From Deltaproteobacteria bacterium (GTDB lineage: Bacteria; Desulfobacterota; Desulfarculia; Adiutricales; JAFDHD01): a stretch of DNA of 64,000 nt. The stretch lies in contig JAFDHD010000007.1 in NCBI GenBank assembly GCA_019308995.1, positions 1-64,000 of the forward strand. The letters are read 5' to 3'. Shown here piece by piece: positions 7,446 through 15,774 of this stretch (positions within the stretch are counted from its first letter, which is position 1; the number at the start of each line of letters is the position of its first letter). The notes beneath the pieces were generated by a model. It ran no database searches, was not told where the DNA came from, and saw nothing but the letters and a program-made list of their open reading frames with translations. A program made the translations under genes and the position numbers.

Positions 7446-9680
7446 ATGGAACAGAAGGTTGCAGTTTATGTTTGTACAGGATGCGGTATCGGAGATGCCC
7501 TTGAAATAGAAGAACTTAGTAAGGTGGCGACCGACGAAAAAAAGGTCCCTCTTTGTAAAACCCATCCAAACCTGTGCAGCCCGGAAGGGGTGGACCTGAT
7601 CAAGAATGACATCGCCGGCGAGGGCGCCAATACTCTGGTCATTGCCGCCTGTTCGCTCAGGGTCATGTATGATGTGTTTAACTTCGACCAGTGCATCGTG
7701 GATCGGGTCAACCTCAGAGAACAGGTCGTCTGGTGTCAGAAGCCTAATGATGAGGATACCCAGATGATGGCCGAGGATTACCTGCGCATGAGCCTGGCCA
7801 AAGTAGAAAAAATGGAGCTTCCTGAGCCTTTTGAGCCGGAACAGGAAATTTCCAGAGATATCCTTGTCGTGGGAGGCGGTTTGGCCGGTATGACATCGGC
7901 CCTGGAAGGCGCCAAAGCCGGTTATTCGATAGTACTCGTTGAGAAAGAGCCCCAGCTGGGAGGGTTTCAGAACAAAGTCAGGCAGAAGGTTACATTTCCA
8001 TACAAAGACTTTCAGGACAACGATATCGGTGAGCTGATCAAGGCTGTCACCGAGCATGAAAAAATTAAGGTCTATACCGACGCGGCAGTGGAAAAAACCG
8101 AAGGCGCGCCCGGCCTTTTTGAGGTCTCCATCAAATCAAACGGTTCTGTGGCTGAACACAGAGTCGGGGCCATTGTGCTTGCGGCCGGCTGGCAGCCTTA
8201 TGACCCCAGCAAACTGGGCCCGAAATTGGGGTTTGGGGCCTCTCCGAACGTCATCACCAACGCCATGTTCGAAGAGATGTTCAAGGAGGAAAAATTCGCA
8301 CGACCCAGCGATAAGCAGGGTCTAAAGAACGTAGCCTTCCTGCAGTGCGCCGGTCAAAGGGATCCGGATTATCTTCCCTATTGTTCCTCTATTTGCTGCC
8401 TCACGGCCTTAAGACAGGCCTGCCAGATAAAGGCTCAGGAACCGGATGCCAATGTGTACGTCGTTTATAAAGAGCTGCGTACACCCGGGCAGGCCGAGGA
8501 TTTTTATCGCAAGGCACAGGAGGATGGAGTGATTTTTCTCCGCTGCCAGGACCCTGAGGTCAAGGCCAGCGGTGATCAGCTCGCCGTGGAGGCGGATGAT
8601 GAACTCCTGGGCGAGAAGGTTCTGCTGGAAGACCTGGACATGGTGGTCTTAGCTACGGGCATGGTTCCGGTGACCGCCTTTGGGCCGGAATTTTCCATGC
8701 AGGAAACAAAGGAGGGGGAAGAGGAGAAAAAAGCAGAGAAGGAAGAGGAGGAAGTTTCCCCTGACATTATTCGATGCTCCGAGCTTCTGAATCTGGATTA
8801 TCGTCAGGGCCCTGAACTTCCGGCTCTGAGGAACGATTTCCCTGATTCCAACTTCATCTGTTTCCCTTATGAAACAAGACGAACCGGAATTTACGCCGCC
8901 GGTTGTGTGCGCCGGCCCATGAGTACGGCCACGACCAGCGAGGATGCGGCCGGAGCGGTCATGAAAGCCATCCAGTGCGTCGAACTCACGGCTGGCGGTG
9001 CTTCTGTCCATCCCCGGGCCGGAGACCTGTCATATCCCGAACTTTTCATGCAGCGCTGCACCCAGTGCAAGCGCTGTACCATAGAGTGTCCCTTTGGGGT
9101 TTATAATGAGGATGAGAAAGCCAACCCCCTGCCCAACCCGACCCGCTGCCGGCGGTGCGGTATCTGCATGGGGTCCTGCCCCGAGCGGATCATTTCCTTC
9201 AAGAATTACTCGGTGGACATGATCGGGTCCATGATCAAGGCCATCGAAGTCCCGGAAGAGGACGAAGAAAAACCGCGGGTCCTGGCGCTTGTCTGCGAGA
9301 ACGACGCCTACCCGGCCCTGGATATGGTCGGGATCAAGAGAATGCAGTATAACCCGTATCTCCGGGTTATCCCGCTCAGATGCCTGGGCTCGATTAACCT
9401 GGTCTGGATCGCCGACGCCTTATCCAAAGGCATTGACGGCATTCTCTTCTTCGGCTGCCGTCCCGGCGACGACTATCAGTGCCATTTCATTAAAGGCAGC
9501 GAACTGGCGGAATACAGGGCCGGTAAGATCGCCGAAACATTGGACCGGCTGGTCCTCGAGTCCGAACGCGTTCGAGTTGAGGAGGTTGCCATAACCGACT
9601 GGGAGCGCGTCCAGGCCATCTTAGAAGAATTCATGGAAACAGTGGAAAGGGTGGGTCCTAACCCTTACAAGGGATGGTAA
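7446..9680 (+). CDS. qmoB: Quinone-interacting membrane-bound oxidoreductase subunit B (QmoB)
   Basis: A 744-residue HdrA-like flavoprotein fused to an MvhD-like C-terminal domain. The N-terminal VYVCTGCGIGDAL region is followed by the FAD motif LVVGGGLAGMTSALEGAKAG near residue 140, the CAGQRDPDYLPYCSSICC segment, and two [4Fe-4S] motifs (CTQCKRCTIECP and CRRCGICMGSCP) at about residues 538-580. The final 150 residues, with FFGCRPGDDYQCHF, match the MvhD fold thought to mediate electron transfer with partner enzymes. Residues about 418-438 form a strongly charged Glu/Lys stretch (EEEKKAEKEEEE), which looks like a linker insertion. The start ATG follows GAGGAGG. It is the middle gene of the qmo operon. 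Confidence 0.95.
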   Translation: MEQKVAVYVCTGCGIGDALEIEELSKVATDEKKVPLCKTHPNLCSPEGVDLIKNDIAGEGANTLVIAACSLRVMYDVFNFDQCIVDRVNLREQVVWCQKPNDEDTQMMAEDYLRMSLAKVEKMELPEPFEPEQEISRDILVVGGGLAGMTSALEGAKAGYSIVLVEKEPQLGGFQNKVRQKVTFPYKDFQDNDIGELIKAVTEHEKIKVYTDAAVEKTEGAPGLFEVSIKSNGSVAEHRVGAIVLAAGWQPYDPSKLGPKLGFGASPNVITNAMFEEMFKEEKFARPSDKQGLKNVAFLQCAGQRDPDYLPYCSSICCLTALRQACQIKAQEPDANVYVVYKELRTPGQAEDFYRKAQEDGVIFLRCQDPEVKASGDQLAVEADDELLGEKVLLEDLDMVVLATGMVPVTAFGPEFSMQETKEGEEEKKAEKEEEEVSPDIIRCSELLNLDYRQGPELPALRNDFPDSNFICFPYETRRTGIYAAGCVRRPMSTATTSEDAAGAVMKAIQCVELTAGGASVHPRAGDLSYPELFMQRCTQCKRCTIECPFGVYNEDEKANPLPNPTRCRRCGICMGSCPERIISFKNYSVDMIGSMIKAIEVPEEDEEKPRVLALVCENDAYPALDMVGIKRMQYNPYLRVIPLRCLGSINLVWIADALSKGIDGILFFGCRPGDDYQCHFIKGSELAEYRAGKIAETLDRLVLESERVRVEEVAITDWERVQAILEEFMETVERVGPNPYKGW

Positions 9681-9824
9681 GCCGATCGCCTTTTCTGCGA
9701 TAAGAGGAAAAAGAGGAAAGCCGGGCGTAAGGATGCTCCAAGAAAAAGGAGGAGTCCGGCTTTCGGCCTGATCACAAGAGCCATAACAGCCCAATGATAA
9801 ACAACTCTCTCTGGAGGTAGGAGG

Positions 9825-10985
9825 ATGAGTGTCAAGGTTGATCCCAGCTTGATGAAGGAGCTCGAGAAATTTGGTTTGAAAGACGCCAATAAATGCTTTC
9901 ACTGTGGAAACTGTACCGCGATCTGCCCCCTTTCCACGCCGGAAAATCCTTTCCCCAGGAAACTGCTGAAGTGGGCCCAGATGGGCCTTAAGGACAAGAT
10001 CCTGCACAGTCCTGAACCCTGGCTCTGTTACTACTGCGGGGACTGTTCTGACACATGCCCCCGGGGCGCCGACCCGGGCGAGATGATGATGGTCATGCGG
10101 CGCTACCTGACCTCCCGCTACGACTGGACAGGTTTCTCGCGCAAGTTTTATACCTCTGAAAAATTTGAGATCATAGCCGTGGCCGTCGTCGGCCTCATTA
10201 TCGGTCTGGCCTTATGGCTTTTCCATGGCAGCAACCCAAATATGGAGCACGCCTATCTAAATTCAGTCTGGCCTTGCGAGGCTATAGAGATCGCCGACCT
10301 CATTATGTTCTTCCTCCTGAGCGCCCTGCTTTTGAGCAACACCTATCGCTGCTTCCATTTTATAATGGGTGATCAAAAATTTAAAATTCCTCTTAAACAT
10401 TATGTCATCGAGGCCAAGGAACTTGTTATCCATACGCTTACTCAAAAACAATTCCTTGAATGTACGGACAAAATGCTGTGGGTGGTCCACCTTCTGATCA
10501 TGACCGGTTACAGCATTGTCTTCCTTCTGGTAGTGGTCTTTCTGGCCGGCGGTATTGATGTCATCGGGCTCTCATGGGAAAAGATTCGATTCCAGCGGGA
10601 TGAGATCTATTCGATCTACCATCCCATACGCTTGCTGGGCTACTATGCAACCTTCGCCATCCTCTATGGCACCACCTACGCCATTATCGGACGCCTCAAA
10701 AAATCAAAAACGCCTTATAAAAGCTCCCATGGAACCGACTGGATGTTCCTTATTCTGCTGCAGCTCACGACCCTGACCGGCATCATGATCCATGCCACCC
10801 GGCTCCTGGATCTGGCCATGACGACCTACATCCTGTATGCGATTCACCTGTCCGTGGCCGTTCCCATGCTCGTTCTGGAGGTTCCGTTTGCCAAGTGGGC
10901 CCACCTGGCCTACCGCCCGGTGGTCATTTACTTGATGAAGGTTAAAGAAAGATATGCTCAAGAACAGCAAGGAAGCGTGACTTAG
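9825..10985 (+). CDS. qmoC: Quinone-interacting membrane-bound oxidoreductase subunit C (QmoC)
   Basis: A 386-residue membrane anchor of the Qmo complex, a fusion of HdrC-like and HdrE-like parts. Residues 24-34 (CFHCGNCTAIC) and 68-78 (CYYCGDCSDTC) bind two [4Fe-4S] clusters. From about residue 115 there are roughly six membrane segments with several histidines, as expected for a heme b quinone-reacting domain of the NarI type. The start at 9825 follows a GGAGGTAGGAGG-rich ribosome site. It lies 144 bases after qmoB, a longer gap than between qmoA and qmoB, but on the same strand with no terminator seen between them. Confidence 0.94.
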   Translation: MSVKVDPSLMKELEKFGLKDANKCFHCGNCTAICPLSTPENPFPRKLLKWAQMGLKDKILHSPEPWLCYYCGDCSDTCPRGADPGEMMMVMRRYLTSRYDWTGFSRKFYTSEKFEIIAVAVVGLIIGLALWLFHGSNPNMEHAYLNSVWPCEAIEIADLIMFFLLSALLLSNTYRCFHFIMGDQKFKIPLKHYVIEAKELVIHTLTQKQFLECTDKMLWVVHLLIMTGYSIVFLLVVVFLAGGIDVIGLSWEKIRFQRDEIYSIYHPIRLLGYYATFAILYGTTYAIIGRLKKSKTPYKSSHGTDWMFLILLQLTTLTGIMIHATRLLDLAMTTYILYAIHLSVAVPMLVLEVPFAKWAHLAYRPVVIYLMKVKERYAQEQQGSVT

Positions 10986-11136
10986 ATATGCATTAATGGC
11001 GAAAAGTGTAAGTGAAGGAGCAATTTTATGAATTTTAGCTGAATGATCGGTATTCGGATAAAATGTCCGAACCTTGAAGATCTGAATCAGCCTAAAGGCA
11101 GGTTTTCTCGGTATCTAGTCAGGGAGCGCGGCGATA

Positions 11137-11904
11137 TTATGATGAAGAGACATTTCCCAGATAGCCAATACGACCCCTGATTAATTCATTAATTTCATCT
11201 TTATATTTTACCATAAATTCTGTCATTTTTTTAGAGCGGCTAAGCAGAGCATGGATGTCTTTGTTCTTTAGAAGCGATGCTTCTACCAGCATATCATGTT
11301 CATGGAGAAAAGAAATGATTCTGTCTTCCGCGTTAAGCTCTATATGAAACCGATCTGTAAGGTAATCCAGCCAGTCTCCATATTCCTTCAGGTGGTCCAG
11401 TTGATCCACGGGAATTCCCATTGCCATGCTTATTTGAAATGCACTGCCAGGCAACAGACCGGACCCTCCAAGAAAATCCAGCACATGGGCCAGTTCATGG
11501 ATAAGACTTGAATTATCAATATCCGATGTAATCGCCACGTAAATATTCTCGGCATCACTATCTTCTGTCTTTTTGGGATTGACAATAAGAGCCCCGCATT
11601 TATGGTGAACATCTCCGAGATTTCCTTTGTCAAAGGACTCCAACTCAACATATGCGTCAAAATCTATAAACTTAATTCCCAAGAACTCAGTGCTACCGGT
11701 CAGCTCCCTGATGTCCAAGGCCTCTGCAATCTCCTTTGAGCGGCCATAATTGACTTCGGGGAGGGCAGTAATTTTTTGGACAATCTCTTTCTTCATCTTT
11801 TCGGTTTGGATAACCCAGAGCTCCTCCTCCCGTCCCATATGACAGTTTTTGAACTTTTTTCCGCTGCCACATGGGCATGGTTCATTCCTGCCTATTTTTT
11901 TCAT
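11137..11904 (-). CDS. SEC-C motif protein with an HExxH motif
   Basis: A 255-residue soluble protein. The N-terminus carries a SEC-C zinc motif, C10-P-C12-x8-C21-H22, like the metal-binding tail of SecA but placed at the front. Residues 136-140 read HELAH, a zinc-protease-type HExxH motif, in a hydrophobic helix context (SLIHELAHVLDFLGG). The rest has no family I recognise. It could be a small metallopeptidase or an adaptor that uses SEC-C for protein binding. It is convergent with qmoC and lies downstream of the zinc-ribbon gene on the same strand, 214 bases apart. No signal peptide is present. Function is not known. Confidence 0.7.
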   Translation of the reverse strand: MKKIGRNEPCPCGSGKKFKNCHMGREEELWVIQTEKMKKEIVQKITALPEVNYGRSKEIAEALDIRELTGSTEFLGIKFIDFDAYVELESFDKGNLGDVHHKCGALIVNPKKTEDSDAENIYVAITSDIDNSSLIHELAHVLDFLGGSGLLPGSAFQISMAMGIPVDQLDHLKEYGDWLDYLTDRFHIELNAEDRIISFLHEHDMLVEASLLKNKDIHALLSRSKKMTEFMVKYKDEINELIRGRIGYLGNVSSS

Positions 11905-12118
11905 TATGGCCTCATTATTAGTATTGAATCAATTTCATGGGCTTAATGCCAGGGTTATTTTCATAGGGACCATCCTCTGTCATCTTCAGTCCCACTCAGA
12001 AATTCCTATGGGGGTTTACCTTGTGAGAAATCCAGATCTGTGGACGGTATCTGTTCAATTGTGCTCCGGCGAACCCCTTGGAGATTCAATAGGACGGACC
12101 CTGTACTTCTAACGGAGT

Positions 12119-12406
12119 TTATTCCTCAATTATCATGTCTTTGAGGCTATCGTAAGATGAAACGGGTATGGGATTCGTCCTTCCGGTAGCTGGGTCTAAC
12201 ATATGGCGATATGAGACATGGCGATGATAGTTATTCCACATCCAATCCCAGCCATCAACAAAATACGGGCATTCATCGTTGAAGCATATATACAAGAATT
12301 CACTGGTCCAGGTAGTGCTGCCACCAAACGGCGTTTGCGGGGCAGTACATTTGCTCATGGGCTTCCCGCAATATGGACACCTTGGTTTTTCAATGTTCTT
12401 GGACAT
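12119..12406 (-). CDS. Small zinc-ribbon protein downstream of aprBA
   Basis: A 95-residue protein with CPYCG near the N-terminus and CFNDEC about 35 residues later, a pattern fitting an Ogr/Delta-like or related four-cysteine zinc ribbon. The remainder is rich in aromatic residues (DGWDWMWNNYHRHVSYRHM), then a short acidic tail. The ATG at 12406 (MSKNIEKP) is chosen because GGGAGG lies just upstream; the longer frame to 12430 lacks a site. It follows the aprA terminator on the same strand, so it would need read-through or its own promoter. Its position suggests a link to APS reductase, but this is inference from neighbourhood only. Confidence 0.65.
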   Translation of the reverse strand: MSKNIEKPRCPYCGKPMSKCTAPQTPFGGSTTWTSEFLYICFNDECPYFVDGWDWMWNNYHRHVSYRHMLDPATGRTNPIPVSSYDSLKDMIIEE

Positions 12407-12503
12407 ATTTTCCTCCCAATTCGATCTCACGGGCGCCGCCCCAGAGTGTTCTTAAGCCGCCGTTTTACCATTTCCCAGGCAGTTTACGAAATGATCAGGC
12501 TAT

Positions 12504-12536
12504 AAAAAAACCCCGGGCGCCTGGTAGCGCCCGGGG
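12504..12536 (-). terminator. Rho-independent terminator of aprBA
   Basis: A perfect 10-bp stem (arms 12511-12520 and 12527-12536, GCGCCCGGGG type) with a six-base loop. Read on the minus strand it is followed by a run of seven T (12504-12510). It lies 19 bases past the aprA stop. Confidence 0.92.
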
Positions 12537-12554
12537 CATCCTGTCCATTCGTGA

Positions 12555-14516
12555 CTACATACCAACCACCTTCTCAATCTTTATATAGCGAATGAGAGGC
12601 CGCTTGATCATCTCCCACTCATCCTTTTCGGAATCGTACTTGGAATTTACAAACACATCTCCCCAGTTTTCCTCATCAATCTTCGGAAAATCAGCACGAT
12701 AGTAATAACCAGGCCACCTGGTCTCCTCGCGGTAAAGCTTATGCCTCACGTGCGCTTCTGCAATGTTGAGTCGGTGGACATTTTCCCAGTACCTCATTAG
12801 TTCATGGATATCTCGTGCAGCCACCTTATCCAGGTCCTCTTTGCAAAACTTAAGGTAATCTAAAGCAATGTTGAGGGTCGTGGCGCTACAGTTATACTGG
12901 GAACCCCAGCCAGCTGCATACTCGTCCATAATCTTCTGGATACGGAACATGAGCATCTTGGGATCAATGTAATTGGGATTGACCTCTTCCGAGTAAGTAT
13001 AGCCGACATGTTCGTCTCTGACGGCATAGTCCTTGTTATCCTCGTAGACCTTGAGCGGGGCATAAGTCTTTTCCTTGAGCTCATTGACTTTTGCCTCGTC
13101 TACCTCTGGCATATCCGGATTCTCCACACAGAACTTGATGGCTGCCTTGGCCGCAATCCTTCCTTCAGTAAAGGACCCTGATGTGAACTTGTGACTGGAG
13201 TCGCCCACACCATCTCCCGCTGCGAAGAGCCCTGTGATTGTGCTCATACGATTATAGCCCCAGAAGTATTCGCTCTTAGACTCATCCGTCTGAAGATCTT
13301 CAGGACCACTGCACCATGCGCCTGAAGCTCCAGAGTGGGAACCAATGAAGTAAGGCTCAGATGGTGCAATTTCTGACGGTCCTTGCTCAGGATAGATGTT
13401 TCTAGAGGCCCACAGCATGGCCTGGCTGATAGTCATATCCAGGAAGTCTTCCCAGGCCTCAGCCTCAAGTTCTTTTAATTTTCTCTTTTTCATTTTCTCA
13501 TCTGGGGCTTCAGAAGCGATTTTTTCAATAGCCTTATCGGTATGCATCAAGATAGGCGAGTCACCCTTCTCATACATCTCCTTCATCATGAGGTGGTTCC
13601 TGAGACAGGTGGGAATGGGTTTTACCGCCCCGTACGGAAGCCAGTTGTGTAGTTCCCCACCTTCCTTGAACCCTTCGGCCATATAGTTGGTGCCGCTGGC
13701 CGAGGTAGCTGTTGCTTTAAACAGCAAGAACCACGCGCCAACGGGCCCATACGCGTCCTTAAACCGGGTTGGGATAAAGATTACCTCCTGCGAACTCATT
13801 TCCGCACCAGCCATCTGCATCAATGAGGAACTTGACCCGGATTGCCAAGGCGGGTACCAGGCTCGGCCTAAGCCTTCACCTGTGGAACGAGGTCTAAAGA
13901 CGTGAACCGCGCCACCGGCCGCTACTAAGGCTGTCTTACATTTGAAGACATAAAATTCATAGGGTTCCCTGACGTTCATTCCCACGGCGCCGGCTATGCG
14001 GTTCTTGTCATTCTTATCAAGAAGGAGGTGAGTTACAAACACCCTTTCTACGATTTCACCGTCATCTTCCAAGGTGGCCATGGAGTTTTTAGCCGCCTCG
14101 GCCAAAATCAGCTTATAGGACTCGCCATTGATCATGAGCTGCCATCGCCCTTCATGAACATAATTTCCCTCGGCGTCCTTCCATATCGGAAGGCCGAATC
14201 CTTCAAACATATTCACTGAGCCGTTGACATGGCGGGCAATGTCCATTACCAGGTCCTGACGGCAGAGGCCCATAAGGTCCTGCTGGACATAGCTCAGATA
14301 ATCAATGGGTGAATTATCCCCTACATACTGGTTAATGGCGGAAAGCCCCATTGCCACGGCTCCGCTTCGATCGAAAGCGGCCTTATCAACCAAGACAACT
14401 TTTTGGCCATGCTTCTTGGCCCAGTATGCTGCCTCAACGGCCGCTCCGGTCGCTGCCATTCCACCCCCTATGATCAAGAGATCTGTGGTAACTTCTTTGG
14501 TAGGAAATTCCTGCAT
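12555..14516 (-). CDS. aprA: Adenylylsulfate (APS) reductase alpha subunit
   Basis: The 653-residue catalytic FAD subunit of dissimilatory APS reductase, which reduces APS to sulfite and AMP in the cytoplasm. The N-terminus has the FAD motif LLIIGGGMAATGAAVEAAYWA. Family segments such as NYVHEGRWQLMINGESYK, VHVFRPRSTGEGLGRAWYPPW and GLFAAGDGVGDSSHKFTSGS line the flavin and substrate site. The length is standard. It follows aprB by 19 bases and ends just before a strong terminator, so aprBA form one transcript. Electrons arrive from QmoABC through AprB. Confidence 0.97.
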   Translation of the reverse strand: MQEFPTKEVTTDLLIIGGGMAATGAAVEAAYWAKKHGQKVVLVDKAAFDRSGAVAMGLSAINQYVGDNSPIDYLSYVQQDLMGLCRQDLVMDIARHVNGSVNMFEGFGLPIWKDAEGNYVHEGRWQLMINGESYKLILAEAAKNSMATLEDDGEIVERVFVTHLLLDKNDKNRIAGAVGMNVREPYEFYVFKCKTALVAAGGAVHVFRPRSTGEGLGRAWYPPWQSGSSSSLMQMAGAEMSSQEVIFIPTRFKDAYGPVGAWFLLFKATATSASGTNYMAEGFKEGGELHNWLPYGAVKPIPTCLRNHLMMKEMYEKGDSPILMHTDKAIEKIASEAPDEKMKKRKLKELEAEAWEDFLDMTISQAMLWASRNIYPEQGPSEIAPSEPYFIGSHSGASGAWCSGPEDLQTDESKSEYFWGYNRMSTITGLFAAGDGVGDSSHKFTSGSFTEGRIAAKAAIKFCVENPDMPEVDEAKVNELKEKTYAPLKVYEDNKDYAVRDEHVGYTYSEEVNPNYIDPKMLMFRIQKIMDEYAAGWGSQYNCSATTLNIALDYLKFCKEDLDKVAARDIHELMRYWENVHRLNIAEAHVRHKLYREETRWPGYYYRADFPKIDEENWGDVFVNSKYDSEKDEWEMIKRPLIRYIKIEKVVGM

Positions 14517-14535
14517 AATTTATCTCCTTTTCTTA

Positions 14536-14976
14536 TTACTCAAGTGTCCATAGCTTATCGGCTTTTAATGAGGCCGGCTCCGTGGCCAGTAATTGATCAT
14601 CTAAAGTTCCAGGACCAAAATCAAATCCGCCATCTGGGGGCGCAGTTCCTTCAGGAGTCGTTCTAATGGGGAACTTGAATCGTTTAAGCGATCCATCACG
14701 AAATTTCACTGTCCACATAATGTCCTCAGAACCGCGCAGAGGCACGACACTGGCGCCCATGGGCATAAAGTCGGCATAACCTCTTACATCAATGGCTTGC
14801 TGGGGGCAGATTTTAACGCAATTATAACACTCCCAACACATGGAAGGCTCCTGGTTATAGGCCTTCATTTTCTCCTTATCCAAAACCATCAAGTCATTGG
14901 GGCAGATATACAAACAAGCGGTTCTGTCCAGCCCTTTACAACCATCGCATTTTTCTGTTATGACAAAACTTGGCAT
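14536..14976 (-). CDS. aprB: Adenylylsulfate (APS) reductase beta subunit
   Basis: A 146-residue iron-sulfur subunit that delivers electrons to the FAD of AprA. Cluster I and II ligands are C10, C13, C21, C25 (CDGCKGLDRTACLYIC) and C47, C50, C53, C57 (CWECYNCVKIC). The spacing C13-x7-C21 is the hallmark insertion of AprB. The C-terminal half forms the beta-sheet and the long tail that wraps around AprA (ending ADKLWTLE). The start is at the ATG at 14976, after an AGGAGG-type site. It is first gene of the aprBA operon, with a leader of about 315 bases. Confidence 0.97.
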   Translation of the reverse strand: MPSFVITEKCDGCKGLDRTACLYICPNDLMVLDKEKMKAYNQEPSMCWECYNCVKICPQQAIDVRGYADFMPMGASVVPLRGSEDIMWTVKFRDGSLKRFKFPIRTTPEGTAPPDGGFDFGPGTLDDQLLATEPASLKADKLWTLE

Positions 14977-15261
14977 CTCTTTCCTCCTAATTCTTAGTAT
15001 TCAACTCATTTGATGAGCCACGAACATCCTCAAAGCTCTTGCACCTTCCTTCTCTTCTCCTAACACCTCCTTGATAATTAGTAATTTCTATCAACCGAAG
15101 GTTGATCCATTCAAGGGTTGACCTTTTAATTATGAATACTCCTTATTTATTAATTTGCCCCAGAGGGGACTTTCAAACGAAAGAGTAACCAGACTTAAGA
15201 AGACTAAAAGTCGGGAGTAGGCTTACATTTGGCCTGTGTTAAAATGGTCCTTTTTGCCTCA

Positions 15262-15289
15262 CCCTTGCAAGGGATTACCCCTTGTGCAA
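15262..15289 (-). promoter_or_regulatory. Palindromes just downstream of the aprBA start site
   Basis: CCCTTGCAAGGG at 15262-15273 is a perfect 12-base palindrome. A related half, CCCCTTGTGCAA, lies at 15278-15289. Both fall at about +2 to +30 of the predicted apr transcript, a place where a repressor would block elongation. The regulator is not known. Confidence 0.4.
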
Positions 15290-15297
15290 TTTTGGAC

Positions 15298-15326
15298 AAT
15301 CTAACCTAGGCTTTTCTTGCTGTCAA
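15298..15326 (-). promoter_or_regulatory. aprBA promoter
   Basis: On the minus strand TTGACA (15326-15321), a 17-base spacer and TAGATT (15303-15298) form a good sigma70-type promoter, with transcription start expected near 15291. An 18-base imperfect inverted repeat of the form TTGT-N10-ACAA (15282-15299) overlaps the end of the -10 box. This is the general shape of a CRP/FNR-family site, as bound by HcpR-type regulators. Confidence 0.6.
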
Positions 15327-15774
15327 GAAAAATTTAGACCAGGGTCCCTATAATCCCGGATATGGTTCAAATAAGGCCGTCCTTTCGATATCAGATGTTG
15401 ATATAATTACACTAAATTAACAATCAAACGGGCCGGGTCATGAATGATCGCCAGTGAGCCCATAAGGAATGCTCAGGTAGCGCTCTGGCCCGGTAGAGCG
15501 CTATTCTGCCGCCTCCGGCCCAAGGTGAATCAAGGTCGGCTGAATTTGACCATTCCCAAAAACGCTTGAGCTGCTTATACTTTCAACGGAAAAAATTTGC
15601 TTTACATTAATGGTTTTGATAAGGTGAATCATCCTTTAAGCATAGTTAGACTATTGTTTGCCATGTTCATCGAAAAACAGGGTCAGGGTCGGTATTTTGA
15701 GTTATGGGCCTAATAGATCACCGGAACGACTGCTTGGCGCGGGTCATTACTCTAGTGTAACACGAGGACAAAGA

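Larger units (their letters stand above)
14977..15774. other. Divergent intergenic region, aprB / tauE
   Basis: About 800 bases without a supported gene. The aprB side holds a promoter and several inverted repeats (listed separately). One more, ATCAACC-GAA-GGTTGAT, lies at 15090-15106 in the apr leader. The tauE side is mixed in composition, and no clear plus-strand promoter was found. An open frame reading into tauE from 15658 is an extension without a ribosome site. Confidence 0.55.

Noticed and set aside
7410-8057. 215-residue frame antisense to qmoB
   Set aside because: It is a shadow of a certain gene on the other strand, with low-complexity codon-mirrored composition.
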